A stretch of 64,000 nucleotides of DNA, taken from positions 642,118 to 706,117 of the forward strand of contig CAWITA010000016.1 in NCBI GenBank assembly GCA_963838835.1, given 5' to 3'. This DNA is from Bog-473 sp963838835 (lineage in GTDB: Bacteria; Actinomycetota; Acidimicrobiia; Acidimicrobiales; RAAP-2). Numbering within the stretch: the stretch's first letter is position 1; each line of letters begins with the position of its first letter. Shown piece by piece: positions 27,224-38,337 of this stretch. Both the position numbers and the translations under genes were made by a program. The notes beneath the pieces were generated by a model. That model ran no database searches. It worked only from the letters and a program-made list of their open reading frames with translations, and had not been told where the DNA came from.

Positions 27224-27345
27224 TTATGCTGCGAACAGGCAGCGCCGGCGGGGTCCGTCACACCCCCGCCGTAGGGTCACGGCAATGGCACCGGCCGAAG
27301 GCCGGGCAGGCAGAGTCGCAGAGCAGAGGAAGAGGAGAGAGGCAG

Positions 27346-28405
<1,060 letters not shown>

Positions 28406-28507
28406 CCGCACCCCGCCTCTCACGGCACCGAAGCCTCCGGGCCGTCCCCGCTACTCCCTGAGGGTGAGCCGGCCCGGAGCGCTTCGCGTCCGGAGCACAA
28501 TGGTGCC

Positions 28508-29431
28508 ATGCCAGCCAGGGAATGGAAGCAGCGGGCCTATCGCGTCCTCGACCGATTCGTGCCCACCGTGCCCTTCCGCTACCTGCCGCCCAAGCAGTCG
28601 GTGCGCATGGCCTTCAACGTGGTCCTCGACCGCGAGCCCGACCCGGCGGGCGGCGCCGAGTACGCCCAGAAGCTGGCCAACGGGGAGCTGTCCCGCCACG
28701 GCGTGGCCGAGGCGCTGGCCCACTCCGAGGAGTTCCGCCGCCGCGTGCCCATCGGCAACGTGCTGCTCTCCATGCACGTCAGCCGGAGCGAGTTCGTGGC
28801 CGGGCTGCCGCCGCGCGGCCCGCATCCTCGATCTCGGCGGGACGCACCAGGGCCTGCCCGACGGGGCGTTGGTGCACCTGGGCTACCCCTACCCCTTCGA
28901 GCGCCTCGTCGTGGTCGATCTGCCCGGTCGACGAGCGCGACACCATCTACCAGGGAGGCTCGACGGGCGAGCCGGTGCTCTCCGAGCTCGGACCGGTGGA
29001 GTTCGCCTTCCACTCCATGGTCGGACCTCGAGCCGCTACGACGACGGCTCCTTCGACCTCGTCTACAGCGGCCAGTCCATTGAGCACGTCACCGAAGGCC
29101 GACGGCGACGCGGTGGCGCGCGAGGCGTTCCGCGTGCTCGCCCCGGGCGGGTGGTTCTGCCTCGACACGCCCAACGGGCCGGTGTGGCGGCTGCGCTCGG
29201 ACGAGCCGATGAACCACGACCACAAGATCGAGTACGGCGCGGGCGAGCTGGTGGCCAAGCTCGAAGCGGGCCGGCTTCGAGGTGACCGAGTGCAAGGGCC
29301 TCAACCTGATGCGCCGCGGCGCGGCGGCCGGCGTGTTCGACGAGGCCGAGGCCAGCGCGCACCCGGGCGTGTTCGCCGCGGCGGAGGACTGCCTGCTGCT
29401 GGCGGTCGTGGCGCGCAAGCCGGCGCGCTGA
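28508..29431 (+). pseudogene. DUF4214-type domain plus SAM methyltransferase, multiple frameshifts
   Basis: The first 95 residues are intact and match a DUF4214-like helical repeat (NVVLDREPDPAGGAEYAQKL, GVAEALAHSEEFRR). A class I methyltransferase follows in changing frames: RILDLGGTHQGLPDGALVHL (motif I), SRYDDGSFDLVYSGQSIEHV (motif IV) and LAPGGWFCLDTPNGPVWRL. The end is CLLLAVVARKPAR. About six shifts are needed (near 28816, 28925, 29025, 29035, 29095 and 29275), and each is repaired by removing a single duplicated base. DUF4214-methyltransferase proteins often act on surface glycans; that role is inferred. The ATG follows the recA region by about 100 bp. Confidence 0.7.
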
Positions 29432-29455
29432 GTTCGGCTGCGGTGCCGTGGGCCG

Positions 29456-30536
29456 CTACGGCGTCGTCGTCGCGATGATGGTGTTCGGCACCAGCTCGAC
29501 CCAGGTCTGGCCCGGCTGCAGCGGGATCGGCACGCCGAACGCGTTGACGAACTGCGTGGGCGACCCGAGGGTGGAGCGGTGCCAGGTGGCCGTGGATGGC
29601 CATCCCGTTGCGGTAGATCGACGGCGGTGCCGCTGGCGTTGGGGTAGAGGTCGGCCTGCACCTCGAGGCCCCCTTCGCTGTTCTCGAGCCAGGGCCCGTA
29701 GCTGATCTGCACGTACTGCACCACCACGTTGGCCGCCGCGTTCTGCACGTTGTCGGCCAACATGTCGGGCGTCGTCCCGTTGTAGAAGCGCAGGAAGGTG
29801 TTGGTGCGCCGGGTTCCACTTCCAGGTGACGTTGGAGGTGCCGGAGAAGTCGATGTTCACGCGTCGAGACCGGCGTCCCGCCGGCCGGGCGGTGCGGTCG
29901 AGTAGGTGAAGAGCGGCTGCGGCGGGGTCGTCATGGTGGGGTGCGTGCCGTAGACGATGGCGGTCGAGGTGTAGTCGGCGTCCGGCGGCACCTTGCCCGG
30001 CGGGTGGATCATCAGCGAGTTGCTGGCGCCGAGGTCGACGTTGACGATGGGCGAGGCGTCGATGTTGGCGAGCACGGGGTCGATGCCGCCCACGTGGGCC
30101 AGCAGCGGGTTGCCCAGCTGACCGAGGATGCCGATGTCGATGTTGCGGGCCGAGCGGGCCGGGCCGATCAACGCCACGTTCTGGCACTGGAACACGGCGG
30201 CGTAGCGGGTGATGCCCCCCTCGACGGGCTCTTCGAAGACGATGTCGGCCTTGTCGAGACCCGATTGGGGTCGGCCGGCCGGGTAGTTGTCGATCTTGAC
30301 CGCCATGGCCGGGCGCTGGGGGACGGCGCCGTTGGGGGCCGGCAACCCGGTGAGCGGGCAGGCGGGTGGCGGCGCGGTCGAGGTCGTCGGTCGGCTTGTC
30401 CTTGGGCTGCGGCGTCGTCATGGGCCGGAGAAGACGAGCAGGCGCTCAGCACCAATCCGGCGAGCCCGGCGGTCGCCAGCGCGCCCCAGGCGAGCGGACG
30501 GCGCGCCCGGGTGCGGTCGTTGTCGGATCTCCCCAT
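29456..30536 (-). pseudogene. DUF3048 (YerB-like) lipoprotein, frameshifted
   Basis: The N-terminus GLAGLVLSACSSS is a lipoprotein signal with lipobox L-S-A-C, so the protein is anchored outside the membrane. After Pro-rich linker sequence in shifted frames, the DUF3048 core appears: RPAMAVKIDNYPAGRPQSGL, ADIVFEEPVEGGITRYAAVF and GPARSARNIDIGILGQLGNP. The C-terminal part (QYVQISYGPWLENSEGGLEV, FVNAFGVPIPLQPGQTWVEL) matches the DUF3048 C-terminal domain. At least four one-base shifts occur. The family is common in Gram-positive envelopes and has no firm function. Confidence 0.72.
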
Positions 30537-30615
30537 CTCTGGGCGTCGATCGTAGGGGGGTTACGCCCCCGAGTGGTGGCACGGGGCACCTGGCAGCACC
30601 CCGAGCGCATGGCGC

Positions 30616-31791
30616 TCAAATGGCGGCCGGGTTGGTGGGAGTGGCGGCCACGTAGACACCATCGGGCCCGAATCCCAGGCGGACGACGGTGGCGGGCCGC
30701 GGTGGGCCCCACAGCGGCACCGCCGAGTGGAACGGCGCGTAGAGCATCCAGATGCCCTTGCCGTCGCTGAAGACGGACTCCTCGCCCGGCCCGGCGCCTT
30801 CGCCATTGGAACCCAGTAGCGGGTCGGCGGAGGTGTCGTGGCAAGGCCCGAGCGGCCCGCTGCAGCGGGCGACGCCAATGGCGTACCCGGGCTGGTTGAA
30901 CCAGAATCCGGAGTAGAAGAGGTAGTAGACACCGTCGACCTGTACGAGCTGGGGCGCCTCGACGATGTAGCCCTGCCAGGGCTCGTCGGGGCCGAATATC
31001 TGCGTTGGCGGGCCGAGCAGGTGCAGGCCGTCGGAACTCAGCGGCTCGCTGTAGATGCGGGTGTCGGTGGTCTGGGACACGGCGTTCTCGTCGGACTTCC
31101 ACAGGATGTACGCCTTCCCGTTGGCGCCGACGAAGGTCCGCGGATCGATGGAGCCGCCGAGCGACGTCTGACAGATGAAGGGCGCGGGTTGTGCGACGTA
31201 GGGACCGGTGATCCTCGTGCCGATCGCGTCGCCGATGCACATCGTGGGCGGTGAGGAGGCCCGCAGGAGCGTGGTGAAGTAGAGCACGTCGTGGTCGCCG
31301 AAGCGCCGGACGTCAGGTGCCCAGGCCCAACCCGGCTCGGCCCAGGCCGGCAAGTCAGGCAGCGCATCGGTGACCGGCCCCCATTTCCCAGGAACGGTGG
31401 CCGACCGCACCGGGATGTTGGCATCCGGCCCAGCACTCGAGGTGAAGAGGTCGTAGTGCCCATTCTCGACCACCATGAAGGGATCGGTCTCGTCGGGACC
31501 CATGCTGATCCACGTCCCGGGCATGGCTGGGTCCGGAGTGGGAGGTAGCTGGTCGTCCGGGGGCGTGGCCGTCGATGTCGTCGTCGCCGTCGTTGTTGCA
31601 GTGGTCGTCGTCGTTGCCGTGGTCGTCGCCGTCGGGGTAGTACTCGCCGTCGCGTCTGCGACACAGACCAGCGCGCCCGCTCCGGTCGAGAGCAGGACGA
31701 CAAACGTGGCGGACAGGGTGGCGCTGAGACCGCCAAACCGAGGCCGCCAGGGCGCCCGGCGTGCTCGGCCTGCGCCGTCGGAGCTCCCCAT
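30616..31791 (-). CDS. Secreted glycoside hydrolase family 43 protein
   Basis: This 391-residue protein has an N-terminal membrane/signal segment (residues 22-45), a Thr-rich linker (about residues 50-78) and a five-bladed beta-propeller typical of GH43 arabinosidases and xylosidases. The general-base Asp is in ETDPFMVVENGHYDLF, the middle Asp in GSIDPRTFVGANGKAYILW and the general-acid Glu in YIVEAPQLVQVDGVYYLFYS. WAPDVRRFGDHDVLYFT is also characteristic. It would cleave arabinose or xylose units from plant polymers or cell-surface arabinan outside the cell. The frame is intact, unlike those of both neighbours to the left. Confidence 0.85.
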   Translation of the reverse strand: MGSSDGAGRARRAPWRPRFGGLSATLSATFVVLLSTGAGALVCVADATASTTPTATTTATTTTTATTTATTTSTATPPDDQLPPTPDPAMPGTWISMGPDETDPFMVVENGHYDLFTSSAGPDANIPVRSATVPGKWGPVTDALPDLPAWAEPGWAWAPDVRRFGDHDVLYFTTLLRASSPPTMCIGDAIGTRITGPYVAQPAPFICQTSLGGSIDPRTFVGANGKAYILWKSDENAVSQTTDTRIYSEPLSSDGLHLLGPPTQIFGPDEPWQGYIVEAPQLVQVDGVYYLFYSGFWFNQPGYAIGVARCSGPLGPCHDTSADPLLGSNGEGAGPGEESVFSDGKGIWMLYAPFHSAVPLWGPPRPATVVRLGFGPDGVYVAATPTNPAAI

Positions 31792-31830
31792 GTCAGGGTG
31801 CGGACGCCGCGGGTGGGCAAGATGCGCCCG

Positions 31831-33543
31831 TCATGCCGCGGCGGTGCCCGCGGCGGTGCCCTTGGTGGCGGCCGCGCCCGTGTAGATCTCGGACCAATTG
31901 CCGCCCGAGGCGCCGTAGGAGCTGGCTGGTCCCAGCCCGAACCGGCCGTAGAGGTTCTCCATGGCTCGGCGGATCACGTCCGTGACACCGGGGAAGGGAC
32001 CCGGGATGACGAGCGACGGGATGTCCCCCGTGGTGGAGAGGAGCGAGACGAAGCTCGCTGAGCCGCTGGCCAGCACGCCGCCGCCGTTCCCCGGGGCGGT
32101 GTAGTAGGTGACGTCGGACCAGTTGGACTGCCCGGGAACGGGCGAGTGCGCCAGCACGTCCACGTTCCGCGGTCCGGGAAGGGACGGCACGTAGCGGTCG
32201 TACTCCCCGAGGATCACATTGGGGAAGGCATACCCGTCGCTCAGGTTGCAGCCGTCGAACAACCACGACGAGCTGTCGGTGACCACCAGGTCGGCCTTCG
32301 CCCCCACCGACTGGTACATGGAGCCGATCAGGTTCGACTCGGGGTCGTTCAGCGGAGCCTGGTCCCAGTTGACCGTGGTGAGCGAGGGCTGCTCCTGGGC
32401 CAGAGGGTCCTCGGTGGCGTCCTTGTAGCAGACTTCGAGCCGGCTGGGCCCGACCGACGACGGTTCCATCCGGATCTGGCGGTAGCAGGCGTTGGCACCG
32501 AGGAAAGCCAGGTTGACGCCGTTGGCGTTCGCGAACGCTGCGGCCTCGCGCATGGGCAGGGACCAATACTCGTCGTGACCCAGGCTGAAGAGGCAGCGGT
32601 GGTTGGTGAGGAGCTCCGGTCGGACGTGCAGGTCGACGTCGGTCCAATAGGTGAGGTCGAGCCCGAGGCTCTCGAGGTGCATCAGCAAGGGCAGCTCGTT
32701 GCCCACGAAATCCGCCGCGCCCGACGCCCAGGTCTGGGGATAGGGACGGTCAAAGGACACGATCCTCGCCCGACTGGCGAAGTCCGAGCCCCCCGATGCA
32801 GTCCTGCCGTAGTACAGGCTGTACTCACCCCAGAGGTTGTAGGCCTGCCAGGTCGTCACGCTGTTTTGGAGCACGTAGGACGCCAGGGAGGCGTCGTCGC
32901 GGACGGTGAGTGGGACGAACTGCTCCTCGCCGCCGTCGCCGACAAGCTTCAACAGGTAGCAGCCGGGTAGCCAGTCCGTCGTGATGTTGAGGCTCAAGGT
33001 GGGCGACCACGGGCACGAGACCGTGCCCACGCCGGGCGTGACGACCGGGGCGGGCTGTGCTTGCGCCGCCACGAAGTCGGTCTGGACGACGAGGCGGCCA
33101 CCGAGACCCTGGTAGTAGCCCATGCGGTACGCCTGCACCTGGACGGCGCGGGCCGTCGTGTTGACAAAGAGAGCGACGTCGTCGCCCGGTACCGCGCTCA
33201 CCTGACTGGCAAAGCCTTCGAGCGCGTGCTCAGGCTGGACGTGGTTGCAGATCCAGTTCAAGGTGCCCGGCTTGGCGTTCTCGGTGATCAGCCAGGGAGC
33301 GGTCGGGACGATCACGCCGCTGGGGAGCTCGGTGTCGACGACGGCCGGGAGTTCCGCGGCAGCATGACGGCGGGGCCGGGCCGGGAAGCGCTCCTTCGGG
33401 TGTGGGGAGCTCAAGCGAGTGCCGGCGGTGGCCAAACCGGCGACACCGAGCGCGGAGAACTGCAGGAACTGCCGGCGGTCAATGGGCCGGCGTTCGGGAG
33501 GAGGCGCAGGATCGGAGCCGCCGTCCGGAGGGAGGGGCTGCAC
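31831..33543 (-). CDS. Tat-exported protein with N,N-dimethylformamidase large-subunit-like domain
   Basis: The N-terminus has a twin-arginine signal, DRRQFLQFSALGVAGLATAG (one Arg pair before F-L-Q-F). The mature protein of about 530 residues contains YRMGYYQGLGGRLV, LLKLVGDGGEEQFVPLTVRD, YNLWGEYSLYYGRTASGGSD, FSLGHDEYWSLPMREAAAF and HSPVPGQSNWSDVTYYTAPG. This combination is the one annotated as the dimethylformamidase beta-subunit family (DMFA2_C), whose founding member hydrolyses DMF in an iron enzyme. GHDEYWS is a strong family motif. The real substrate is unknown. I use the GTG at 33543; a longer start would overlap the divergent acyltransferase gene. Confidence 0.72.
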   Translation of the reverse strand: MQPLPPDGGSDPAPPPERRPIDRRQFLQFSALGVAGLATAGTRLSSPHPKERFPARPRRHAAAELPAVVDTELPSGVIVPTAPWLITENAKPGTLNWICNHVQPEHALEGFASQVSAVPGDDVALFVNTTARAVQVQAYRMGYYQGLGGRLVVQTDFVAAQAQPAPVVTPGVGTVSCPWSPTLSLNITTDWLPGCYLLKLVGDGGEEQFVPLTVRDDASLASYVLQNSVTTWQAYNLWGEYSLYYGRTASGGSDFASRARIVSFDRPYPQTWASGAADFVGNELPLLMHLESLGLDLTYWTDVDLHVRPELLTNHRCLFSLGHDEYWSLPMREAAAFANANGVNLAFLGANACYRQIRMEPSSVGPSRLEVCYKDATEDPLAQEQPSLTTVNWDQAPLNDPESNLIGSMYQSVGAKADLVVTDSSSWLFDGCNLSDGYAFPNVILGEYDRYVPSLPGPRNVDVLAHSPVPGQSNWSDVTYYTAPGNGGGVLASGSASFVSLLSTTGDIPSLVIPGPFPGVTDVIRRAMENLYGRFGLGPASSYGASGGNWSEIYTGAAATKGTAAGTAAA

Positions 33544-33626
33544 GCCACGAGTGTAGCCAACAGCCCCCGATTGCGCTCCAGGCGGCCGGTTCGCGGGCAT
33601 ACGGCGGAGGCACCTAGCATTCCTGC

Positions 33627-34289
33627 GTGAGCTTGGCCCGCTCCCTCCCCGCACCGCTGCGCCGCGTCCTGTCCAAGCTGGTGCACGCGACGTGGGAGAG
33701 CGCGGCGGAACTCGGGGCGATCGGGCCGGGCGACGACCGGGGACGGCGCTTCGGGCGCATGGGCCAGGGAACCTGCCTGCTGTTCCCGCAGGGAGCGCTC
33801 TACAACGAGCACCTGATCCACGTCGGTGCGGAGACCATCGTCGGGCCGGGCGTTTCCATCTCGGCGGGGATGGCGCCGGGCCAGCGGATGCCGACCGATC
33901 CGGTGGTCGCCATCGGCAGCCGCTGCCTCATCGGCCGGGGATCGCACATCGTGGGCCACTGGGAGATCGTCATCGGTGACGACATCCAGACCGGTCCCTA
34001 CGTCTACATCACCGACCAGAACCACACCTACGAGGACCCGCTCGTCCCGATCGGACGTCAGTGGCCCACCGAGGCGCCCGTCCGAATCGGCTCGGGCAGC
34101 TGGCTGGGTGCGAATGCCGTGATCCTGCCCGGCGCGCAGATCGGCGAGCACGTCGTCGTGGCGGCAGGTGCCGTGGTGCGAGGCGAGGTCCCAGACCGCT
34201 GCGTCGTCGCCGGCGTCCCGGCGCGCATCGTGAAGCGTTGGGTCGAAGGCGCCGGCTGGGTGACCGAGAAGGACGTGACGCCGGCGTGA
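33627..34289 (+). CDS. Left-handed beta-helix acyltransferase
   Basis: This 220-residue protein has hexapeptide repeats (VGAETIVGPGVSISAGM, IGSRCLIGRGSHIVGHWEIV, IGSGSWLGANAVILPGAQIG, VVAAGAVVRGEVPDRCVVAG). They form the left-handed parallel beta-helix of sugar O-/N-acyltransferases. The catalytic-type loop DQNHTYEDPLVPIG carries His, and the end VPARIVKRW is typical. It would transfer an acyl group from acetyl-CoA or acyl-CoA to a sugar. The stop overlaps the serB start by GTGA, an operon with a functionally unrelated gene. Confidence 0.82.
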   Translation: MSLARSLPAPLRRVLSKLVHATWESAAELGAIGPGDDRGRRFGRMGQGTCLLFPQGALYNEHLIHVGAETIVGPGVSISAGMAPGQRMPTDPVVAIGSRCLIGRGSHIVGHWEIVIGDDIQTGPYVYITDQNHTYEDPLVPIGRQWPTEAPVRIGSGSWLGANAVILPGAQIGEHVVVAAGAVVRGEVPDRCVVAGVPARIVKRWVEGAGWVTEKDVTPA

Positions 34290-35517
34290 TCGCGGACGAG
34301 GACCCACCGTCGCCGTTCCTGGTGACGGTGAGTGGCCAGGACGGCCCCGGCATCGCGACGCGTTTGTTCGGGGCGCTGGCCGAGCGGGGCATCGAGGTGA
34401 ACGACGTGGAGCAGGTCAGGGTGCACGGCCGGCTGCTGCTCTGTGTGGAGGTTGACCTGGCGCCGAGGCAGGTGGAGCCCTGCCCGCGCCGCGTTGGCCC
34501 GGCGCCTGGGAGACGCCGGCGTGGAGGTGACCTTCGAGCCCTTGCTCGAGGCGGAGGTGGTTCGGACCCCGACGCAGACACAGGTCTGCGATCGCCATCT
34601 GGTGACCCTGCTGGCGCCGCAGATCGACGCGGCCACGCTCGAGGGCGTGACGTGCGCCATCGCCGGTTGCGGCGGCAACATCGAGCGGATCGTCCGTCTC
34701 TCGTCGTACCCCGTGCACTCCTACGAACTGTGGGTGGCTGGCGCCGATCTCGGTGCCCTGCGGCGCGCCCTGGCGGCCGAGGCGGCCTACCGCAGGGTCG
34801 ACGTGGCGGTCCAGGTCGCCGGATTGCACCGACGCGCCAAGCACCTGATCGTCATGGATGCGGACTCCACCTTGCTGCAGGGCGAGGTGATCGACCTGCT
34901 GGCCGAACGCTGCGGGTCGCGGCGCAGAGGTGGCGGCCGTCACCGAGGCGGCGATGGCGGGCGAGCTCGATTTCGCCGAAGCGTTGCGCGGTCGGGTCCG
35001 GCTCCTGGCCGGTCTGACGGACGCGGACCTCGTGGCGGTGCGCGAGAGCATCCCCCTGGCAGCGGGCGCCCGCACGCTGGTGCGCACGCTCAAGCGGCTC
35101 GGATACGAGATCGCCGTCGTGAGCGGCGGATTCACCCAGGTGATCGAGCCGCTGGTGCAGGACTTGGGTATCGACCATCTGGCGGCCAATGCGCTCGTAC
35201 TCGACGGAGGGGTGCTGACGGGCGAGCTCTCGGGCGAGCTGGTCGACCGGGCCGGCAAGGCGGCCGCGCTGACCCGCTTCGCCGCCGCGGCGGGCGTCCC
35301 GCTCGCCCGCACCGTCGCGGTGGGCGACGGGGCCAACGACATCGACATGCTGGCCGCCGCCGGGCTCGGGATCGCGTTCAACGCGAGGGACGTCGTGCGC
35401 CGGGCGGCCGACACGGCACTCAGCGTGCCCTACCTCGACGCCATCCTCTTCCTCCTCGGCATCTCGCGGGCCGAAGTGGAGCTGGCCGATCGGCTGGAGC
35501 AGGAGGTGGCGACGTGA
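34286..35517 (+). pseudogene. serB: Phosphoserine phosphatase SerB with ACT domains (two frameshifts)
   Basis: SerB hydrolyses O-phosphoserine in the last step of serine synthesis. An ACT-type regulatory half starts FLVTVSGQDGPGIATRLFGA, followed by a second ACT-like segment (CAIAGCGGNIERIVRLSSYP). The HAD catalytic domain shows motif I IVMDADSTLLQGEVIDLLAE, motif II AVVSGGFTQVIEPL and motif IV AVGDGANDIDMLAAAG. The frame shifts near 34477 (remove one C) and near 34917 (remove one G), giving a complete 410-residue SerB as in mycobacteria. Both indels are likely sequence errors. GTGA overlaps link it to the genes on both sides. Confidence 0.85.
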
Positions 35518-36201
35518 CGACCGTCGCGCAAGGCGAACAGGGGAGGTTGGCCGACAATCGGGGCGGCGGGCGCCCGTTGCTGCGGGGCTGGCTGCACGTC
35601 GTTGCCTTCTGCGGCTGGCTGGTGGGGGGACCGTTCCTCATCGCCGCCGGACCCGATGCCGGGGCCAAGGCGGTGCTCGCCGTCTACGTGGCGGGCATGC
35701 TCGCGATGTTCGGTACCAGCGCGGCGTTCCATCGGCTGCGTTGGTCGGCGACGGCGTGGCGGCGGATGCGACGCGCCGACCACAGCGCGATCTTTCTTCG
35801 GGATCGCGGGGACGTCCACGGCAGTGGCCGGGCTGGCTCTCACGGGCTGGGCCCAGGTACTGGTGCTCGCGCTGGTGTGGGCCGGAGCCGTTGCGGGCAT
35901 CGCGCTGCGGCAGGTATGGCTCGATGCGCCACAGTGGGTGGTTGCCGTTCCCTACGTCGTGGTGGGTTGGTGCCCAGTCGTGGTGGCGCCCCAGCTGGTG
36001 CGCAGCCTGGGGTGGTCCGGCCTCCTGTTGATGCTCGCGGCGGGGCTGGCCTACACGGCGGGGGCGCTCGTCTACGCGCGCAAGCGGCCCGATCCCTGGC
36101 CGCGGGTCCTCGGCTTCCATGAGGTGTTCCACCTGTGCACGCTGATCGGCGCGGCGCTCTTCGCCTACGTGATCGCGTTCATCGCCCTGCCGCGGTATTG
36201 A
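35514..36201 (+). pseudogene. Hemolysin III / PAQR-type membrane protein (one frameshift)
   Basis: This seven-helix membrane protein of the YqfA/TrhA group has the metal-site pattern of the family: FGTSAAFHRLRW (S-x3-H) early, HSAIF(F)GIAGT in the middle, and GFHEVFHLCTLIGAALFAYV (H-x3-H) near the end. A duplicated T near 35792 breaks the frame; removing it joins HSAIFF to GIAGTSTAVAGLALTG. Bacterial homologues affect membrane energetics and lipid homeostasis; hemolysis is not general. The GTG start overlaps the serB stop. Confidence 0.82.
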
Positions 36202-36242
36202 CGGCCTCGGGGACCTCCGCCCATCATCCGCTCGGCCGCTTC

Positions 36243-37478
36243 TCAGGGGATGCCGAGCCCCAGCATCTCGATGGCGTTGCCCCGCATGATCCGGTACACG
36301 TCGTCGTCGGAGAGGCCCTGCACCATCCGCTCCGCCACCGCCCGGGTGTCGGGCCAGGTCGAGTCGGTGTGGGGATAGTCGGTCTCAAAGGTGATGCGGT
36401 CGGACCCGATGACGCCCAGCGAATCAAGCCCGTGCCGGTCTCGGAAGAAGCAGCCGTAGACCTGGCGGTGGAAGTAGGTCGAAGGCGGTTCGGGGACGAT
36501 GTCCTTCACCCCACCCCAGGCCCGGTGCTCGCGCCAGACGTCGTCGGCCCGCTCGAGGATGTAGGGCAGCCACCCGATCTGCCCCTCCGAGTACGCGAGC
36601 ACGAGGCGCGGGAAGCGGACGAGCACGCCGGAAAAGAGGAAGTCGGTCAGCGAGGCCATCGCATTGCCGAAGCTGAGCGTGGCCGCCACCGCCACGGGTG
36701 CGTCGGCGGACGTGGCCGGCATCTTTGACGACGACCCGATGTGCATGCACACGACCGTCTGCGTCTCCTGGCAGGCGGCGAAGAGCGGGTCCCAGTACCC
36801 GCCGTGGATGCTGGGCAGACCGAGATGGGGCGGGATCTCGCTGAAGCACACCGCTCGCACACCCCGTGCGGCATTGCGTCGCACCTCGGCCGCCGCCTTC
36901 TCCGCGTCCCACAGCGGGATCAGGCACAGCGGGAGCAACCGGCCGCCGCGTTCGCCGCACCATTCCTCGACCATGAAGTCGTTGTAGGCCACGACGCACG
37001 CCTCGGCCAGCTCCTTGTCCTTCGCCTCCAGGAAGGTCTGACCGCAAAAGCGCGGAAAGGTCGGGAAGCACAAAGACGCCTCGACCCAGTTCGACTCGTT
37101 ATCGGCGATGCGGGCAGTCGGCTCGTAACAGCCGGGGCGCATCTCGTCGTAGGTGATGGGCGACATGGTCATGTCGTCGCGCTCGAAACCCACGGCGGCC
37201 ACGTGCCGCTTGTTGACATAGACGAGATCCTCGTAGACCCAGCAGTCGGCCTGGGGTCCGTCGGGATCGAAGGTCTGGCGGTAGGAGCCGCCCCCGATGT
37301 GCTCCATCTCTCCGATGCCGCGGCGCTCGGTCTTGGGGCCGCGGTCCTTGAAACGGGCCGGCAGCCAGGTGTCCCACAGGTGGGAGGGCTCCACCAGGTG
37401 GTCGTCCACGCTGATGATTCTCGGGAGGGGCGTCGTGCTCCCGAGCCGGGGTGCGGAGTCATCGAAAAGGTCGGTCAT
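36243..37478 (-). CDS. Amidohydrolase-family (amidohydrolase 2, TIM-barrel) protein
   Basis: This 411-residue metal-dependent hydrolase or decarboxylase belongs to the PF04909 group. The N-terminal metal motif is altered to IISVDDHLVEP (D-x-H). SSSKMPATSADAP and VCMHIGS give the barrel His, LAYSEGQIGWLPY is a characteristic segment, and ITFETDYPHTDSTWP contains the catalytic Asp. Relatives include ACMSD and gamma-resorcylate decarboxylase; many actinobacterial members are uncharacterised and linked to lipid or aromatic degradation. Its stop-side neighbour is hemolysin III (convergent). Its start overlaps the LLM oxidoreductase stop by ATGA, so the two form an operon with the crotonase gene upstream. 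Confidence 0.82.
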   Translation of the reverse strand: MTDLFDDSAPRLGSTTPLPRIISVDDHLVEPSHLWDTWLPARFKDRGPKTERRGIGEMEHIGGGSYRQTFDPDGPQADCWVYEDLVYVNKRHVAAVGFERDDMTMSPITYDEMRPGCYEPTARIADNESNWVEASLCFPTFPRFCGQTFLEAKDKELAEACVVAYNDFMVEEWCGERGGRLLPLCLIPLWDAEKAAAEVRRNAARGVRAVCFSEIPPHLGLPSIHGGYWDPLFAACQETQTVVCMHIGSSSKMPATSADAPVAVAATLSFGNAMASLTDFLFSGVLVRFPRLVLAYSEGQIGWLPYILERADDVWREHRAWGGVKDIVPEPPSTYFHRQVYGCFFRDRHGLDSLGVIGSDRITFETDYPHTDSTWPDTRAVAERMVQGLSDDDVYRIMRGNAIEMLGLGIP

Positions 37479-38335
37479 GACGGTCCCAGTGTGGCAGCGA
37501 ACGGGACGAGGGCCGTCAGCGACTCCAGCTCGTCCCGCACCGACGCGGTGTCGCCGGCTCGAACACGCAGCACGACCTCGGTGATCCCCAGGCGGGCGAA
37601 GTGCTCGAGCTTGCCTTTCCCGGCGATGGTGCCGAACGGCACGACCTCGAGTTCGGCCGGGTCTCGGCCCGCTTCCTCAGCCAGCGCGTGCAGCCGCGGT
37701 ATGGCCTCAGTCAGGCCGCTGCCGCCGATGGGGATCCAGCCGTCGGCGCTTCCCGCGACGGCCGAGAACACCGTATCGGTGGCACCACCGCCGATCAGCG
37801 TGCGCACCCGCGGCTGTTGCCGGGGCTTGGGCCAGGACCATGTCGAGTCGAAATCGACGAATTCGCCGTGGTATTCGGCCTCGTCGGTCGACCAGATGGC
37901 CTCCATGGCTGCGAGGTGCTCGCGCACGATCTCGTGGCGACGGGCGAAGTCGACACCATGGTCCTCCGCCTCGGCGCGGTTCCACCCGAAGCCGACGCCC
38001 AGGGTGAAGCGCCCGCCGGAGAGGTGATCGAGCGTGGCCACCTGCTTGGCCAACACGATCGGATCGTGCTGCGCCGCGAGCAGGATGCCGGTCCCGAGAC
38101 CAAGGCACGTCGTGACGGCTGAAGCGGTGGACAACGCGACGAGGGGGTCGAGGCAGCGCTTGTAGTCGTCACGGCGTACGCCTTCGACCAGCGCCGGCGG
38201 GGTGTCCTCCCGCAGGGGAAGGTGGGTGTGTTCAGGGAGCCAGAGCGAATCGAAGCCGAGCTCTTCCGTCGTGGTGGCGAGCGCGGCGGGCGTCACGTCG
38301 AGATCGGTGAGCGCTGCGGTGATGCCAAGTCGCAC
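37475..38335 (-). CDS. LLM-class F420-dependent oxidoreductase (luciferase-like TIM barrel)
   Basis: This 286-residue bacterial-luciferase-fold protein has GFDSLWLPEHTHLPLRED near the start, LGLGTGILLAAQHDPIVLAK, the LDHLSGGRFTLGVGFGWNRA signature and VRTLIGGGA. It fits the TIGR03619-like groups expected to use coenzyme F420 for hydride transfer. The substrate is unknown. It sits in an operon between a crotonase-like enzyme and an amidohydrolase, which suggests breakdown of a carboxylic acid or CoA thioester. Confidence 0.85.
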   Translation of the reverse strand: MRLGITAALTDLDVTPAALATTTEELGFDSLWLPEHTHLPLREDTPPALVEGVRRDDYKRCLDPLVALSTASAVTTCLGLGTGILLAAQHDPIVLAKQVATLDHLSGGRFTLGVGFGWNRAEAEDHGVDFARRHEIVREHLAAMEAIWSTDEAEYHGEFVDFDSTWSWPKPRQQPRVRTLIGGGATDTVFSAVAGSADGWIPIGGSGLTEAIPRLHALAEEAGRDPAELEVVPFGTIAGKGKLEHFARLGITEVVLRVRAGDTASVRDELESLTALVPFAATLGPS

Positions 38336-38337
38336 GG

